Assembly (NCBI GenBank): GCA_002077065.1
Contig: NAJO01000003.1
Location: forward strand, 496,001-560,000
Source: Cryoendolithus antarcticus
Lineage: Eukaryota; Ascomycota; Dothideomycetes; Cladosporiales; Cladosporiaceae
Length of the DNA: 64,000 nucleotides
Reading direction: 5' to 3'
In this document: positions 32,759 through 42,823 of the stretch, one piece after another
How the letters are laid out: each line of letters opens with the position of its first letter
How positions within the stretch are numbered: position 1 is the stretch's first letter
Position numbers and translations under genes: made by a program
Notes under the pieces: model-generated
What the model saw: the letters and a program-made list of their open reading frames with translations, nothing else
Database searches by the model: none
Told to the model about the DNA's origin: nothing

Positions 32759-33513
32759 TGGCTCAGTTCTCACACGCCTGTAGGGTCGAGCCATACTGGC
32801 GATGCAAGCAGAAGGACATCGGAATTGACATGGAGCGGGATACATTTGCTCGCGAAGACGTGGAGGATCCTGCTCTGGTCGTCCGTGAAACGCAGTACCA
32901 CTTGTAAATGTTGCAAGTAGAGACCAGCTCACAGTGGATGTGCATTGGATTGCTCCACTGCTTTCATCTGCATGCCTATATCCCTCACTCTCGTACGTTC
33001 CACTATCCTCAGTCCATTCTGCGTCTCTCAAGTCACTACCTTTACCGTGCAAAGTTGGCCGACAAATCCGTGTGGGCGATCGATCTCGGAGCCGCGATCT
33101 ACGGCAACACGCAGCCATTGATGCCATGGGCTTCGTTCGCCAACAAGTACCTTACGGCCACTAACCGTACCATCCCCGCAGGCTGCATGCACTAGGCAAG
33201 CGACGCAGAGATGATCAAGGTCCGCGCCTTTGTGAAGAGGGAGCAGAATGCGAATGGCTGGGCGAAGAACAACATACTGAGCGGGGTAAGGAAAGTATTG
33301 ACCGACAAGGCTCTCGCGGCTTCGATGAGCGAGGAGCATGGCTATCGCGACCTGGCAGAGTTGATGAAGCTGTCCAACGTCAATTTCGAGACTGCTCAGC
33401 AGCACTTCCTCGAGCAACTGGCGGCAAACCTCGCTCAGGAGATCGAGACTTTCTTGGCGGTGGGTGGTGTCTACAGCAAGCTGCCAGCCATACGATCCGG
33501 CACTTCAGGGTAG
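32759..33513 (+). pseudogene. MYND family remnant, unit C (N-terminal finger largely lost)
   Basis: The C-terminal half is clear: KLADKSVWAIDLGAAIYG...MPWASF at about 33050-33130, a stop TAG at 33193, and in the same frame EEHGYRDLAELMKLSNVNFE to 33513. These align with unit D (KLADKS, WALDLTGARYG, IPWARY, QHGYVEIADLVKLHEKEY). Upstream, a short frame from 32759 (CRVEPYWRCKQKD) may be what is left of the finger. There is no complete MYND motif. Unit C thus documents a fourth copy reduced to its 3' half. Confidence 0.5.
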
Positions 33514-33868
33514 TTTCGGAGATTGTGAACAGTCGGGGCAAGGCGCGATCCAGGACACAATTCAGTGCGACGCAAGTCTTCGATGCCTGTGAGATCGCTG
33601 GAGAGGGCCTGTGGGTGTTTCGAGTCGAGTGGGACGTAGGCACGATCTCTCCTGCATACTGGTATGTTCTAGCCGGAGGTGATCAGAAGTTGCGTCGTCA
33701 AGAGCATGCTAGAGATATGAGGTGACCGGCGCAAATGGAGGTTTCACTTAGCGCATCTGTCGCCACAGTTCACCCTAGCCATCGTTACGATCACCCACGT
33801 ACGTACAAGTACTTCAAACACGTACATACTTCCCTCTACATTCCCACACACTTTCAAAGCCTTCAAGC

Positions 33869-34859
33869 ATGGCCTCCCTCTGCGACGTATGCGGTAAACG
33901 TGCGCGTAAACGCTGCAGCGCCTGCAGTGAGGGTCGAACATACGACGGTGATGTCTCCGTGACATCCTATTGCAGCCCAGCGTGTCAGACCTCAGATTGA
34001 CCCACGCATAAAAGGGGATGCAAAAGGAAGAACGTGCGCAAGCACCTCTATCGCGCCGGAGACCTGCTGCAAGCGAGCTTCTACGCACACATGCGCAATG
34101 CCTGGACTCACATCATCAGCAACATGGATCGCACGGACGATGGCCAGCTCCACACCCATACAACGACTAACACGGATCTGCATCGTGTGGCATTCCAAGG
34201 GGATCATCTGACACCCGTGGAGCAGATGGCCATGCTCTCCAATTGTGGACCGTTCACTGTGCCCGTCGAGATGATCCACGTGCTGCGGCAGGTACTGAAA
34301 GGCAAGTGCCTTGTGCGTGGGAACAGCGCTGGCTTCGTTCGATGCTGACGCAAGTCCCAGGTACCGTTGCTAGCTACGAGGAGCTTAAAGTCACGTCCCA
34401 GTCCGTTCCCTTGCTGAAGTGGCATCAGGCTTCGCAGGCGGAATCGTTCTGGATTGCTCGCATCAAGCTCGCGGACAAAAGCTAGTGGGCGCTGGACCTG
34501 ACCGGCGCAAGGTATGGGGCCATACAGACTGCGATACCGTGGGCGCGTTATGTCGAGGAGCGTACCATTTCGGTGCTCGAATTTGCACCCCCTGGCAACA
34601 CCAACACCCAATTCCAGGACCAGCTCGCACAACACCTCGGTCAAGCCGATGCTACCGGACCTCTGAGCCGGGAGTGTCTCCTGTTCTTTCACTCCGATGC
34701 CATGCGCATGATGTTGAGACACGCCGTGGGGAATGCAACTAGCGTTCAGCACGGGTACGTAGAGATTGCCGACCTCGTGAAACTCCATGAGAAGGAGTAT
34801 GAGTCGGAAAAGGGGGTGTACCTCAAATGCTTCGAAGCCGCATCAGCGAGAGCATGGTG
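33869..34859 (+). pseudogene. MYND zinc-finger family gene, unit D (two in-frame stops, GC-AG intron)
   Basis: Best preserved unit: exons 33869-34301 and 34361-34859. The MYND finger has all its Cys/His ligands (CDVCGKRARKRCSAC...YCSPACQ...HKRGC), but the conserved Trp at codon 44 is TGA (33998-34000). A second in-frame stop, TAG at 34483-34485, sits in LADKS-stop-WALDLTG. The reading frame otherwise stays open on both sides of each stop and across the intron, so decay looks recent. The intron (59 bases, branch GCTGAC) begins GCAAGT rather than GTAAGT. Unless the stops are read through, the product is a 43-residue peptide. Confidence 0.7.
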
Positions 34860-35359
34860 AAAGCAGACAAAGATGGCGGGATGGGCGGCTCGATTGTCAA
34901 GGTGTTGAAGAAGTCTGCTTCGCGATGGTCAAATACGGAGTGCCCAGGTCTTGGGTAGAGAGCCGTAAGAATAGAGAGGCCTAAGAAGATAGAGTCGACC
35001 TCAAGGTCACGCTCCGGTCTGGCTTGGGCGAACCGAACACCATAACGCGCAGACGGATCGACTCGCACAGCTCGCAAACCGACCGCTAGGTACATTTCTG
35101 GGTGAGAGCATCGCGTATGTAGATGAATACACAGAAGTCTGTCGTGGAAGGGGTTCAGATCTGACTTGAGGAGATGCTCCAAAGAGCCTGATATGGTTAG
35201 CTTCTCACGTCATGATTGACCTCACTTCCATTGATGCGCTACAGCTTGGGAAATCCGAAGTAAGCGGCTGTTCCTCGTCCTGACCCTAACCAGTCTGCAT
35301 TTCGGACACTGTGAAACGAGCATATCACTTTCGAATCGTCGAAACGTTTCTACAGCATC
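34860..35359. other. Spacer between the MYND array and the mitochondrial-type gene
   Basis: About 500 bases with small frames on both strands, no domain or repeat recognised. Confidence 0.4.
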
Positions 35360-35868
35360 ATGTTCTCCCTCTCCCTCCGCCGCTCGCTCCTCGCGAGACC
35401 AGCATTCGCTACAACTCGCCTTACCACCCGCCCAATATCCCAGTCAGCACGCCTCGCAGCTCACAAGGATGCCCAAGACAAGGATAGCATGAAGATTGAG
35501 CCCAATGAATATACGAAAAGCGGTTCAGACCCTGGGGCTGCGGCAGTGGAAGATGCAGCCTTCAGCCGGGACAAGACACGACCTGAGGAACAACATGCGG
35601 CGGCTGAGAAGGAGAGTGGGAAGGTATGATGCATCAGCAAGGTTTTTCGAAGGCGTTAGGCTGATCAGTATCGCAGGATGGTAACCCACTCGACGTGAGT
35701 CCGGCAAACCAAGACGTCAGCAAGGCGAGGGATCCACAGGAGGGTGGCGCTGAAGGTTCGGCATCACAGGCTGGCGAAGATGAACGCGCGCGGACAAGTG
35801 GAGGTAGTGGTAGTGGCAAGCACAAGGCAGATAGTGGGAAGCGGTTCCAGGACGGTGGTAGGTCGTAG
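35360..35868 (+). CDS. Small mitochondrial-type fungal protein of unknown function
   Basis: Exons 35360-35623 and 35677-35868 (intron 53 bases, GTATGA..ATCGCAG) give about 151 residues. The N-terminus MFSLSLRRSLLARPAFATTRL is Arg/Ser-rich with no acidic residues, a good mitochondrial presequence. The rest is hydrophilic and disordered: EPNEYTKSGSDPGAAAVEDAAF, then NPLDVSPANQDVSK after the splice, ending in a Gly/Ser/Lys-rich tail. This pattern is common to a small Pezizomycotina family that I recognise only as hypothetical. The frame is intact, in contrast with the damaged genes on both sides. Function unknown. Confidence 0.75.
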
Positions 35869-36011
35869 CACGAAAGCTTCGTACGAAAGTACCACTAGCG
35901 GTAAAGTACAGCCGATTCCTGCTTTTCGACTCTTCTACGATTTCCCTGCAGCTTCGCCTGCTCTACGGGCGTCTACGTGAAGATCTCATCGTGTTCCTTA
36001 GTCCGGACTCC

Positions 36012-37167
36012 TTACCTGCAGCGTGCACACACCTGTCGTGGGCACGACACGCACTCGAAGATGAATGCAAACATGGTGTCGCCACATTCGTCGCAGACAT
36101 GCGGACCGGCCTGACGAATCCAGCCTGCGTTATGCTGGCAAGCTCCCTCCACAGCTTCGACCGCCTGGTCTGGTCCACGGTACTCGGGGTCGAGAAGCTG
36201 CTGCTCTCCCTCCCACAGCTGGCAACTGCATGTATTGCCCACTTTCATGCAATTGTAACAGAACTTTGTGCCACATCGGCATCTATGCACCGGTCAGTCA
36301 ACCTTCTTACTGCAGGGGTGGAGTCAACCTACGACATGTGATTGCATCCCGCGATGCGCTGAATTACACTCTGACACCCGGGACACGTCTTCCAGCCGCT
36401 CTTCTTCGCCAGTGCCATGGTCTCCTTGATGGTGGTATCCTCTGGACAATCTCCTTCGCCATGCGCAGCACCTTTGCAGAGCGTGCAGGTAGCCGCGTCG
36501 CATTTCTGACAAACAGCGGTGTAAGAAGTACCTACTTCTTACTGATGAATCTGCCGCACTTAAGAACGTGGCAAAATAAGGGCATCTTGGTCTCCAGCTC
36601 CTCGCGCATGCCCTCGAACTCTGCGACAAAGCCTTTCGGCAACTCGTCCTTGACATCAGCCCAGGGAAACGGAGTTCCGCAGCACTTGGGAGGGTACACC
36701 GCCCTGTCGATCATTGCACGCGTGAACCAGCCCTTCACGCAATGGACACAGTAGTGATGGTGACATTGTGCTTGCCAGATGCCATCGATCGTCAGCTCAG
36801 CCCCACAGGCCTCACATTTGAAGAGCGGCTCTTCTTCAAATCCCGGAATGTCGACTTCAGCATCTAGAACGAATGTGGTGGCGGCGAGTGTCGGCGTCGG
36901 AGGTGGTGTGAGTGCTGGCGTAGCATCTCTCTTCGGAGCTGGACTGGTCTTGTGCGAGCGCTTTTCGACTGCTTCGCACAGCTCTGCAAGCTCCTCGTCA
37001 AATAGGTGCGCAAACTTGTATTGCCGAAGCTCGTCGATGAATAAGCGCTGAGCGGTGGCAGAGTCGTCGCTGACTTTGGCACTTTGCATGCTCTGCATGT
37101 CCTCGAGCTGGAGCTTCAGCACAAGCTTCATAGAAGCATCAGCCTCCCTTTCCTGTCTGTCCGCCAT
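36012..37167 (-). pseudogene. RBR (RING-IBR-RING) ubiquitin ligase with a frameshift, copy 1
   Basis: ATG at 37167 (MADRQERE). RING1 is clear: FKCEACGAEL...CHHHYCVHCVKGW...YPPKCC. The IBR begins FCHVLKCGRFISKK, where the frame hits TAG at 36532-36534. It resumes one base out as TSYTAVCQKCDAATCTLCKGAAH, then RING2 CPGCQSVIQRIAGCNHMSCRCGTKFCYNC across a 50-base intron (36332-36283), with the catalytic Cys in AGCNHM. The C-terminal Cys-rich tail CDECGDTMF...CPRQVCARCR ends at TAA 36012. An intron cannot explain the break: the only candidate is 37 bases and would delete the conserved TAVCQKC. The copy is either a recent pseudogene or carries an assembly error. Confidence 0.65.
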
Positions 37168-37572
37168 CTTGTTGTTGTGGAACACTGAGTTGTTGTGTTG
37201 CGGATGTCAAGAGGATCAATTTCGACGCAAGGCACAAACAAGAGGGCCAAGACTCCACGTGCTTATTACTGGGAAGGAACGAAGGAGGGAGCGATGGAGC
37301 AGAAGCGTATGAAAGTCTTCACAGCCCCATTGCCAGCCTGGATGCAACAGGACTGCCAGTGGCCCACGATCCAAGCTGTCATCCGCCACTACAGGTATGA
37401 GGCCGTGTGTTCCGCGACATGATGCATCACCAGGTCTTGCACCCATCACTTCGCCGAAGACAACGATTCATCCTCCAATTCTAGCGATTCGATCTCGGAA
37501 GCCCATCCTCGGTCGTGTCTTCCTTGTTGGACCACTTGCCCGATGACCACACTGCTTGTCCCTCAACAGAAG
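37168..37572. other. Spacer upstream of RBR copy 1
   Basis: Contains the promoter of RBR copy 1 and the 3' flank of the next fragment. Nothing else recognised. Confidence 0.4.
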
Positions 37573-38068
37573 CTAGATCTCCTGGATGTATAAGTCTGTC
37601 ACCCTGGAAGGCCACAGGTGATACATATAGGCCTGTCGGTGAATGCCCATCTCTTCCGCGGTGAAGGTCACGGCCTCATGAATGTCATCGACGTTCATTT
37701 CCATCAAAAAATCCATCGATGTGAACTTTCGACAACCATCGCGGATCCAAGCTTTGCGCTTTGTCGGCGGAACGATCTCTGCATCATCAACGCGGTGGAG
37801 GACCTGACGTCTTGCATTGAACAGGATCAAGTATTTTCGCGGATCTCCGCTCACATCTCTGGCGAGCAAAAAGCGATCCTCTTGTGCTTCGAGCACCCCG
37901 AGTCGCATTGGCCATTCGATACATCCTCCCCACGCAACCGGCGCAGTAGAAATGTTGGGAGGGCGACAAGCAGATCCGATCGTCTGGGACTTCACACTCG
38001 CATGATAAACATACGTAGCCAAACTCGTCACTGATGCAAGATGGCACGCTGTCGGTAGATACCGACAT
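37573..38068 (-). pseudogene. RING/RBR-like fragment, copy 2
   Basis: From the ATG at 38068 the frame encodes YVCLSCECEVPDDRICLSPSQHFYCAGCVGRMYRMA, spaced like RING1 of the neighbouring RBR genes, then degrades to a stop at 37787. A different frame is open across the same stretch down to TAG-type termination at 37573 (MRLGVLEAQEDRFLLARD...YMYHLWPSRVTDLYIQEI). No splice I tried joins the two sensibly. No IBR or RING2 follows. It is most likely a truncated RBR relative, but two small overlapping genes or an unrecognised intron are possible. Confidence 0.4.
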
Positions 38069-38242
38069 CGTGATGAGAAAGTGTAAGCCTGTAGGGGAAG
38101 GAAGACCTGTTTTCTTCGACGGAGAGTGTCTCAGTTTAGCTAGTAAAGTGACAAACAGAATGAAGTCGTGCACAATTGCATCATCGCCCAGGTTTCTTGT
38201 TGTGATGCAATCTGGACTTGTGAGCAGCAACAAGAAAAACAA

Positions 38243-38555
38243 CTAGCAAAACGTGCATCGGTCGTGCAACGAGCAGACTTTCGTAGTAGGAAACGCATAC
38301 AACCTGTCCTTCGAAGCAACGTAAGCAAAGAATCTCCTGAGTTATCATTCTAACATAACAAAGTATTCTCTAGGGACATAGCGTTCTAAAGAGAGTATGT
38401 CATACATGAAGGTTTTGACATAGAGGAAGATGGCCGGAGCGTTCGTGCGGTCAGATCGCCTACCTAGCACTTTCACGGAGATCTGATGCTAGGCGCATCA
38501 TCCGTTCACTCTCCTCAGCCAGAGCCAAGTATCGGTCGAATTCAGGCACTAGCAA
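38243..38555. other. Spacer between RBR copies 2 and 3
   Basis: No gene recognised; includes the 3' flank of RBR copy 3. Confidence 0.35.
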
Positions 38556-39566
38556 CTAGTACATGCGGCACTCACAAGTCTTCCAACGCGCGTTGCACAG
38601 TATGCAGAATTCAGCCTTGCACCTGCAGACCATATGCGGACAACCGTCGATCCTCGTTACCACGTGGCCACAGTCTGGGCATCGCGCTGATCCTTCCTCT
38701 TTAGCGAAAGCCAACACTGCTTCATCCTCTTCGTTGCACGCAAAACGTGTAGGGCGATGGTCTACCTCCTTACAGCTCTTGCAAGTCTCCGTGCTACATT
38801 TCCCACAATATGCAACAGCACCATCAATCGTGTCAAAGTGACGTGACCGCTCGATGTAAGCGCCACAGGCTCGGTTCGAGCAGTAGGTCCGATGTCGTGA
38901 GTGCAGTTCCTCCCACTTCTCCAGAATCGCATCGCGAAGCGGCTTGGAGATCAACGTCGCCACGTCTTCAAAGTCTATAGTAGTGTCCCCGTCCTCGTCG
39001 TCATACTCATCTTCGCAACACTTCGGCGGCCAACGACTCTCATCTCGAATGCTAGCCTCGTACCAGCGTTCGAGACATTCTGCGCAGTACCAGTGTCTGC
39101 ATGTGTGCAGACGGAGAGATTCATATCGGCATCTCTGTTGCAGACATGATTTACATCGGATCCAATTATCCCGGCATGGCGGATGTGCACAAGGCGGATC
39201 CTCAGGCTCTGACAGCTTTGAGCTTAGATCAGACAATTCGGCATCCTCGTCGTCAATCTGATTGGCTTCCAGCTGGTCAGAGATGGAAGGTGAGCGAGAT
39301 CGTTGACCATGTATGTCTTCGACGTACGATGGCGTTGGGCTGATAGAGAAGATGGAGGCGTCTGAACACTTCCGTGGACGCTGATGGCGTTCTTCCTCTG
39401 CATTAGCAGCCAACTCGAACCGTTCATCATCCAGCTTGCCTGTGCTGCGAACGTCTTGTGTGCCCGATACAGCTGTCGTATTGATACCCCGTGCTGCGCG
39501 GAGTCTTGCCGACACTCTGTCCAAGAGCTGGTCGCCAGTAAGCTCTTTATCTGATCCGGTATTCAT
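38556..39566 (-). CDS. RBR (RING-IBR-RING) E3 ubiquitin ligase, intact copy 3
   Basis: One exon, 336 residues from the ATG at 39566 (MNTGSDKELTG); the frame above it has no ATG. The first ~115 residues are acidic and disordered. RING1: IRCKSCLQQRCRYESLRLHTCRHWYCAECLERW...PPKCC. IBR: YCSNRACGAYIERS...AYCGKCSTETCKSC. RING2: CPDCGHVVTRIDGCPHMVCRCKAEFCILC, with the catalytic Cys at about 309 (DGCPHMVC). RBR ligases accept ubiquitin from an E2 at this Cys before passing it to substrate. The protein ends just after RING2, without the extra Cys-rich tail of copy 1. All expected zinc ligands are present, so it should be active. The three copies share strand and order. Confidence 0.85.
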   Translation of the reverse strand: MNTGSDKELTGDQLLDRVSARLRAARGINTTAVSGTQDVRSTGKLDDERFELAANAEEERHQRPRKCSDASIFSISPTPSYVEDIHGQRSRSPSISDQLEANQIDDEDAELSDLSSKLSEPEDPPCAHPPCRDNWIRCKSCLQQRCRYESLRLHTCRHWYCAECLERWYEASIRDESRWPPKCCEDEYDDEDGDTTIDFEDVATLISKPLRDAILEKWEELHSRHRTYCSNRACGAYIERSRHFDTIDGAVAYCGKCSTETCKSCKEVDHRPTRFACNEEDEAVLAFAKEEGSARCPDCGHVVTRIDGCPHMVCRCKAEFCILCNARWKTCECRMY

Positions 39567-39915
39567 GGCTAGAAGAGCGAGAGCTGCCAGCGCTGTCAAG
39601 ATCAGTGAAGCGTGGAACGGTGGAGGGGAACAATCGAGAAGTATTTACGGAACCAGTGCGATACCTAGTAGGCGAATCGGCGCCTATGACATCAGTACTT
39701 GCAACTCGGGATACAACTCGAAACGCAGTCGAGATCTGGAGTGGTTTACTTGAGATGTCTTATAGTTGACTTAAAGGACTTAGTGCGTGACATGAGATGT
39801 CTCTTCGTGATGGGTTCCCACAATGTGACAGTAGTGGTCTCAGTCCCTGTAGCTTACAAGTCTCGGGTTACAACACGCATGCCGACTTGGTGTAGAAGCT
39901 GCATTTCACACAATT
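39567..39915. other. Spacer between RBR copy 3 and BFR2
   Basis: Promoter region of RBR copy 3 and 3' flank of BFR2. No feature recognised. Confidence 0.4.
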
Positions 39916-41374
39916 TTAGCAACCGAAGAGCAACGTCGCGGCTTCGGGATCCAGCACATCCTCATCGACGTTCTCCTCTGCGCCGTCTGCCTCGTCCAAC
40001 ATTAGTCTCCTCCCGAACAAACTTCCAAACAGCTCGTCCGTCTGTTTCTGACCCCAATTTCCAAGCTCTTCAGGCGCCATGAAGTTCTGCAGCTTCTCAT
40101 GCACGGTATACTTCAGCTTCCTTCCCTTGCTAGCCTTAACGTCCACGTTTCGCTTCGTCTTTGCCTCTTTCCGCACTGCACTGAAAGTACCCACGTCCAC
40201 ACTTGCAGCCGCTGTGGAGTCTGCACTAGATTTCGAGTCAAGCAGCTCTTTCAGCAGCAGTCCGTAGAAGTCGGCATCATCGTAGATAGTCGGATCCTCG
40301 ATCAGTCGCTTTGCCGACTGCACCGGAGCACATGATCGGGGTGTGTGTGCGCGCTTTAACAGTCGCTCGGGTGCGGAGAGATGCTCGTTGAGGACATCGA
40401 TGATGGTTGTCTCGTGGACAGTGTTCTTCAGCCGGCTCTTCTGCGAGTCGACTGTGGGTGCGTTTGCCCTGACCTTAGACGACCACTTCTGCAGCACAGC
40501 ATTTTTGCGAACGATCGCATCCACTTCCTGCTCTTGCGTGTAGCTCAGCAGTCGAGATGTAGGCATGTCTTGCGACAAGGTCGATCGCTTCCGCTTCTCG
40601 CCAGTCCGTGCTGCGGTGATCTCTTCGCGGAAAGTGGTGAGCGATGACCAAAGTTTGAATGCGGCAATCTCTGCACTTGTAATGGCGTCCTTGACCTCAT
40701 CATCTTGGATCACTGAGCTCGATGTATCTGGTGCCACGAGCGTGTTCGCCGCAACCAGACTCTTCTGCAGCTTGATTCGAGTGTTGAGCAAGGAGTCGAA
40801 CGCGGCACGCTGCTTCTTGATTGCATGGCCACGCTTCACATCAGTCTGCACAGCGGCCGACACTGAAGCAACAGATCGCATTTGCTTCCGTAAGGCTTCT
40901 TGATCATCCGCGTCCAGTCCTGGAGCCTGTCGATCAGTGCGTTCGTCGCTCATGTCCGTTGCATCCGTGTCGAGGTCGTCCTCATCGTCATTCTCTCCCT
41001 CGCTGTCGTCATCCACTCCATTCAGTGCATCTTCCATCTCGCTGTCTTCATCATCGAAACCCTTTGCGAAAGGGTCGTCTTCTTCATCCTCCAATGCTGC
41101 ATCTCGACTGACTCGTGATCCACTGTACTGCGGACCAAGTGCGATCTCTTTCGGCTTCCTCAGCTTGCTCTTTCCAACATCGACATAGTGATCTCGCGCC
41201 GCTGCGCCATCGGACTCGCTGCCAGATGCTTCGCTGTCTGAGTCTGGCAAGTCCGCCTCAGGGTCAATTTCTACATGGAATATTAGCTTGCAATCTTATC
41301 CACGGAAACGCAATATCCTCACCAGTGGGTCGAGCATCATCCAAGTCATCAAAAGCACTATTCCTAGGCGCCAT
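39916..41374 (-). CDS. BFR2: Bfr2/AATF ribosome biogenesis factor
   Basis: Exons 41374-41323 and 41270-39916 (intron 52 bases, GTGAGG..CATGTAG) give about 468 residues. The small first exon encodes MAPRNSAFDDLDDARPTG and joins EIDPEADLPDSD. A long Asp/Glu-rich region (about 20-115) precedes the AATF helical domain (KRGHAIKKQRAAFDSLLNTRIKLQKSL). The C-terminal TRAUB domain is visible as DDADFYGLLLKELLDSK followed by ASKGRKLKYTVHEKLQNFMAP. Yeast Bfr2 is a nucleolar factor of the early 40S (SSU) pre-ribosome; AATF is its animal counterpart. The first exon is short but its splice restores the conserved family start. It shares a ~380-base divergent promoter with FMP52. Confidence 0.92.
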
Positions 41375-41752
41375 GACTAGATGTTATATACGGCCGCAGT
41401 AGGTTTCGAGCTGGAAATTCCATCCAGCGCAGTTCGAAAGCTCGGATCTCGGATGCTGATCGGCCTGCAGCGGACCGAGCCCCCGGTGAACCTTGTCAAC
41501 CTTATATGTACCTTTGGGTTCAACCCGGAGCAAGAGCGAATATATTCCCGGTCATTCCGTACGAACTCACAGGATCTCCCGCCATCATAGCTTTCGAGTA
41601 AGAACATGTAGGAATCATCAAACTCACCATATATATCTAAATCACCTCCATCGAGACCTAGGAGAATATCGAAATTTCGTCACGTTCAGCACCGTTACAC
41701 CAGCTCCACAAGCCGGATCGCAAGACCGGGATTCTTTGCTCCTGGCGCAGAG
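41375..41752. promoter_or_regulatory. Divergent promoter between BFR2 and FMP52
   Basis: The two ATGs are 378 bases apart, pointing outward. Short frames inside are not conserved. No specific site can be assigned. Confidence 0.5.
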
Positions 41753-42433
41753 ATGACCACAGCCGTGCTCGCAGGTAGCACAGGCCAAACCGGCACTCCC
41801 ATACTAGCCCAACTCCTCGCCTCTTCCAGTATCAATTCAGTCCAAGCCTTCACCCGCAAAACCCTTCCACACACCTCCTCAACCCTCACGCCTCTCACGG
41901 CCTCAGATCCCCACACCTGGCCCTCACTTTACCCAAGCAACGCACAGATCTTCTTTTCCGCCCTCGCAACCTCCCGCGCAATAGCCGGAGGCTTCGAAAA
42001 TCAACGCAAAGTCGACTACGACCTAAACCTCGCTCTCGCCACCAAAGCAAAGGAATCCGGAACGAAAGTCTACGTGCTTGTCTCGGCCGCGAACGCAAAT
42101 TCTCACTCCTACTTCGGGTACCCGAAAATGAAAGGCGAGTTGGAGGAAGCCGTCAAAGCACTCGATTTCGAGCACACGATATTTGTGCGGCCTGGCTGGA
42201 TTGCTGGGGAGAGGCAGACTATGCCCGAGAATGTGCTGAGACGGGTGAAAAGGCTTCTGGGGACTGTAGGGCGTGATCGAGCGGTGGACTTTTGGGCGCA
42301 GACGCCGGAAGTGATTGGACGGGCGGCGGTGAAAGCTGGGTTGGAGGCGTTGGATGGGAAGCAGGGGGAGAAGGTTAGGGTGCTTGGTGGGGGGGAGATC
42401 ATTAGGTTAGGCAAGAAGGAATGGAAGGCCTGA
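41753..42433 (+). CDS. FMP52: Fmp52-like NAD(P)-binding mitochondrial protein
   Basis: One exon, 226 residues. A Rossmann motif opens the protein (AVLAGSTGQTGTPIL), and VSAANANSHSYFGYPKMKGELEEAV contains the YxxxK pair of the atypical short-chain dehydrogenase family; FVRPGWIAGER follows. The pattern matches fungal Fmp52 and animal HTATIP2/TIP30. Yeast Fmp52 localises to the mitochondrial outer membrane; its substrate is unknown. The length is that of the family and the ATG lies immediately before the Rossmann strand, so no N-terminal presequence is present, consistent with outer-membrane or cytosolic placement. Confidence 0.88.
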   Translation: MTTAVLAGSTGQTGTPILAQLLASSSINSVQAFTRKTLPHTSSTLTPLTASDPHTWPSLYPSNAQIFFSALATSRAIAGGFENQRKVDYDLNLALATKAKESGTKVYVLVSAANANSHSYFGYPKMKGELEEAVKALDFEHTIFVRPGWIAGERQTMPENVLRRVKRLLGTVGRDRAVDFWAQTPEVIGRAAVKAGLEALDGKQGEKVRVLGGGEIIRLGKKEWKA

Positions 42434-42823
42434 CCGAAATCGGTCATGAGCTCTCGGTCGATCGTCTGTGTGTTTCTTTCTCGGAAGGGTTGACATCAGC
42501 AACGCCTTGTCCGGTAGCCTTGTACATGTGAGAGACGACGTCGATTTGTATCGTCCTGTGTAACTACATGCCGTCAATGATCGTGCTCAACGTACTCCCG
42601 TGAGTTGCCGTTATCTATACCCTAATAAGCATGCACACCACCCAACACCAGTCAGCGACTCGTCGTCAGCATTGTCATCGTCCGGTGTACCGCCCAAGGC
42701 TATGCATGTTATGCCAAACGCCGTCTAAGCACCGCACCACCACCTCTCCTCGACGACCCCGCCCCACAGCCTTCCCGCTTATGCCGCATCTCCCTCTCAC
42801 TGCACACGCATCTCGCATCCACC
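42434..42823. other. Convergent 3' spacer between FMP52 and UFD4
   Basis: About 390 bases with no recognised gene; 3' untranslated regions of both neighbours. Confidence 0.4.

Noticed and set aside
36498..36534. 37-base intron to repair RBR copy 1
   Set aside because: Too short for the local 49-86 base range, and it would remove the conserved TAVCQKC of the IBR domain; a frameshift explains the data better.
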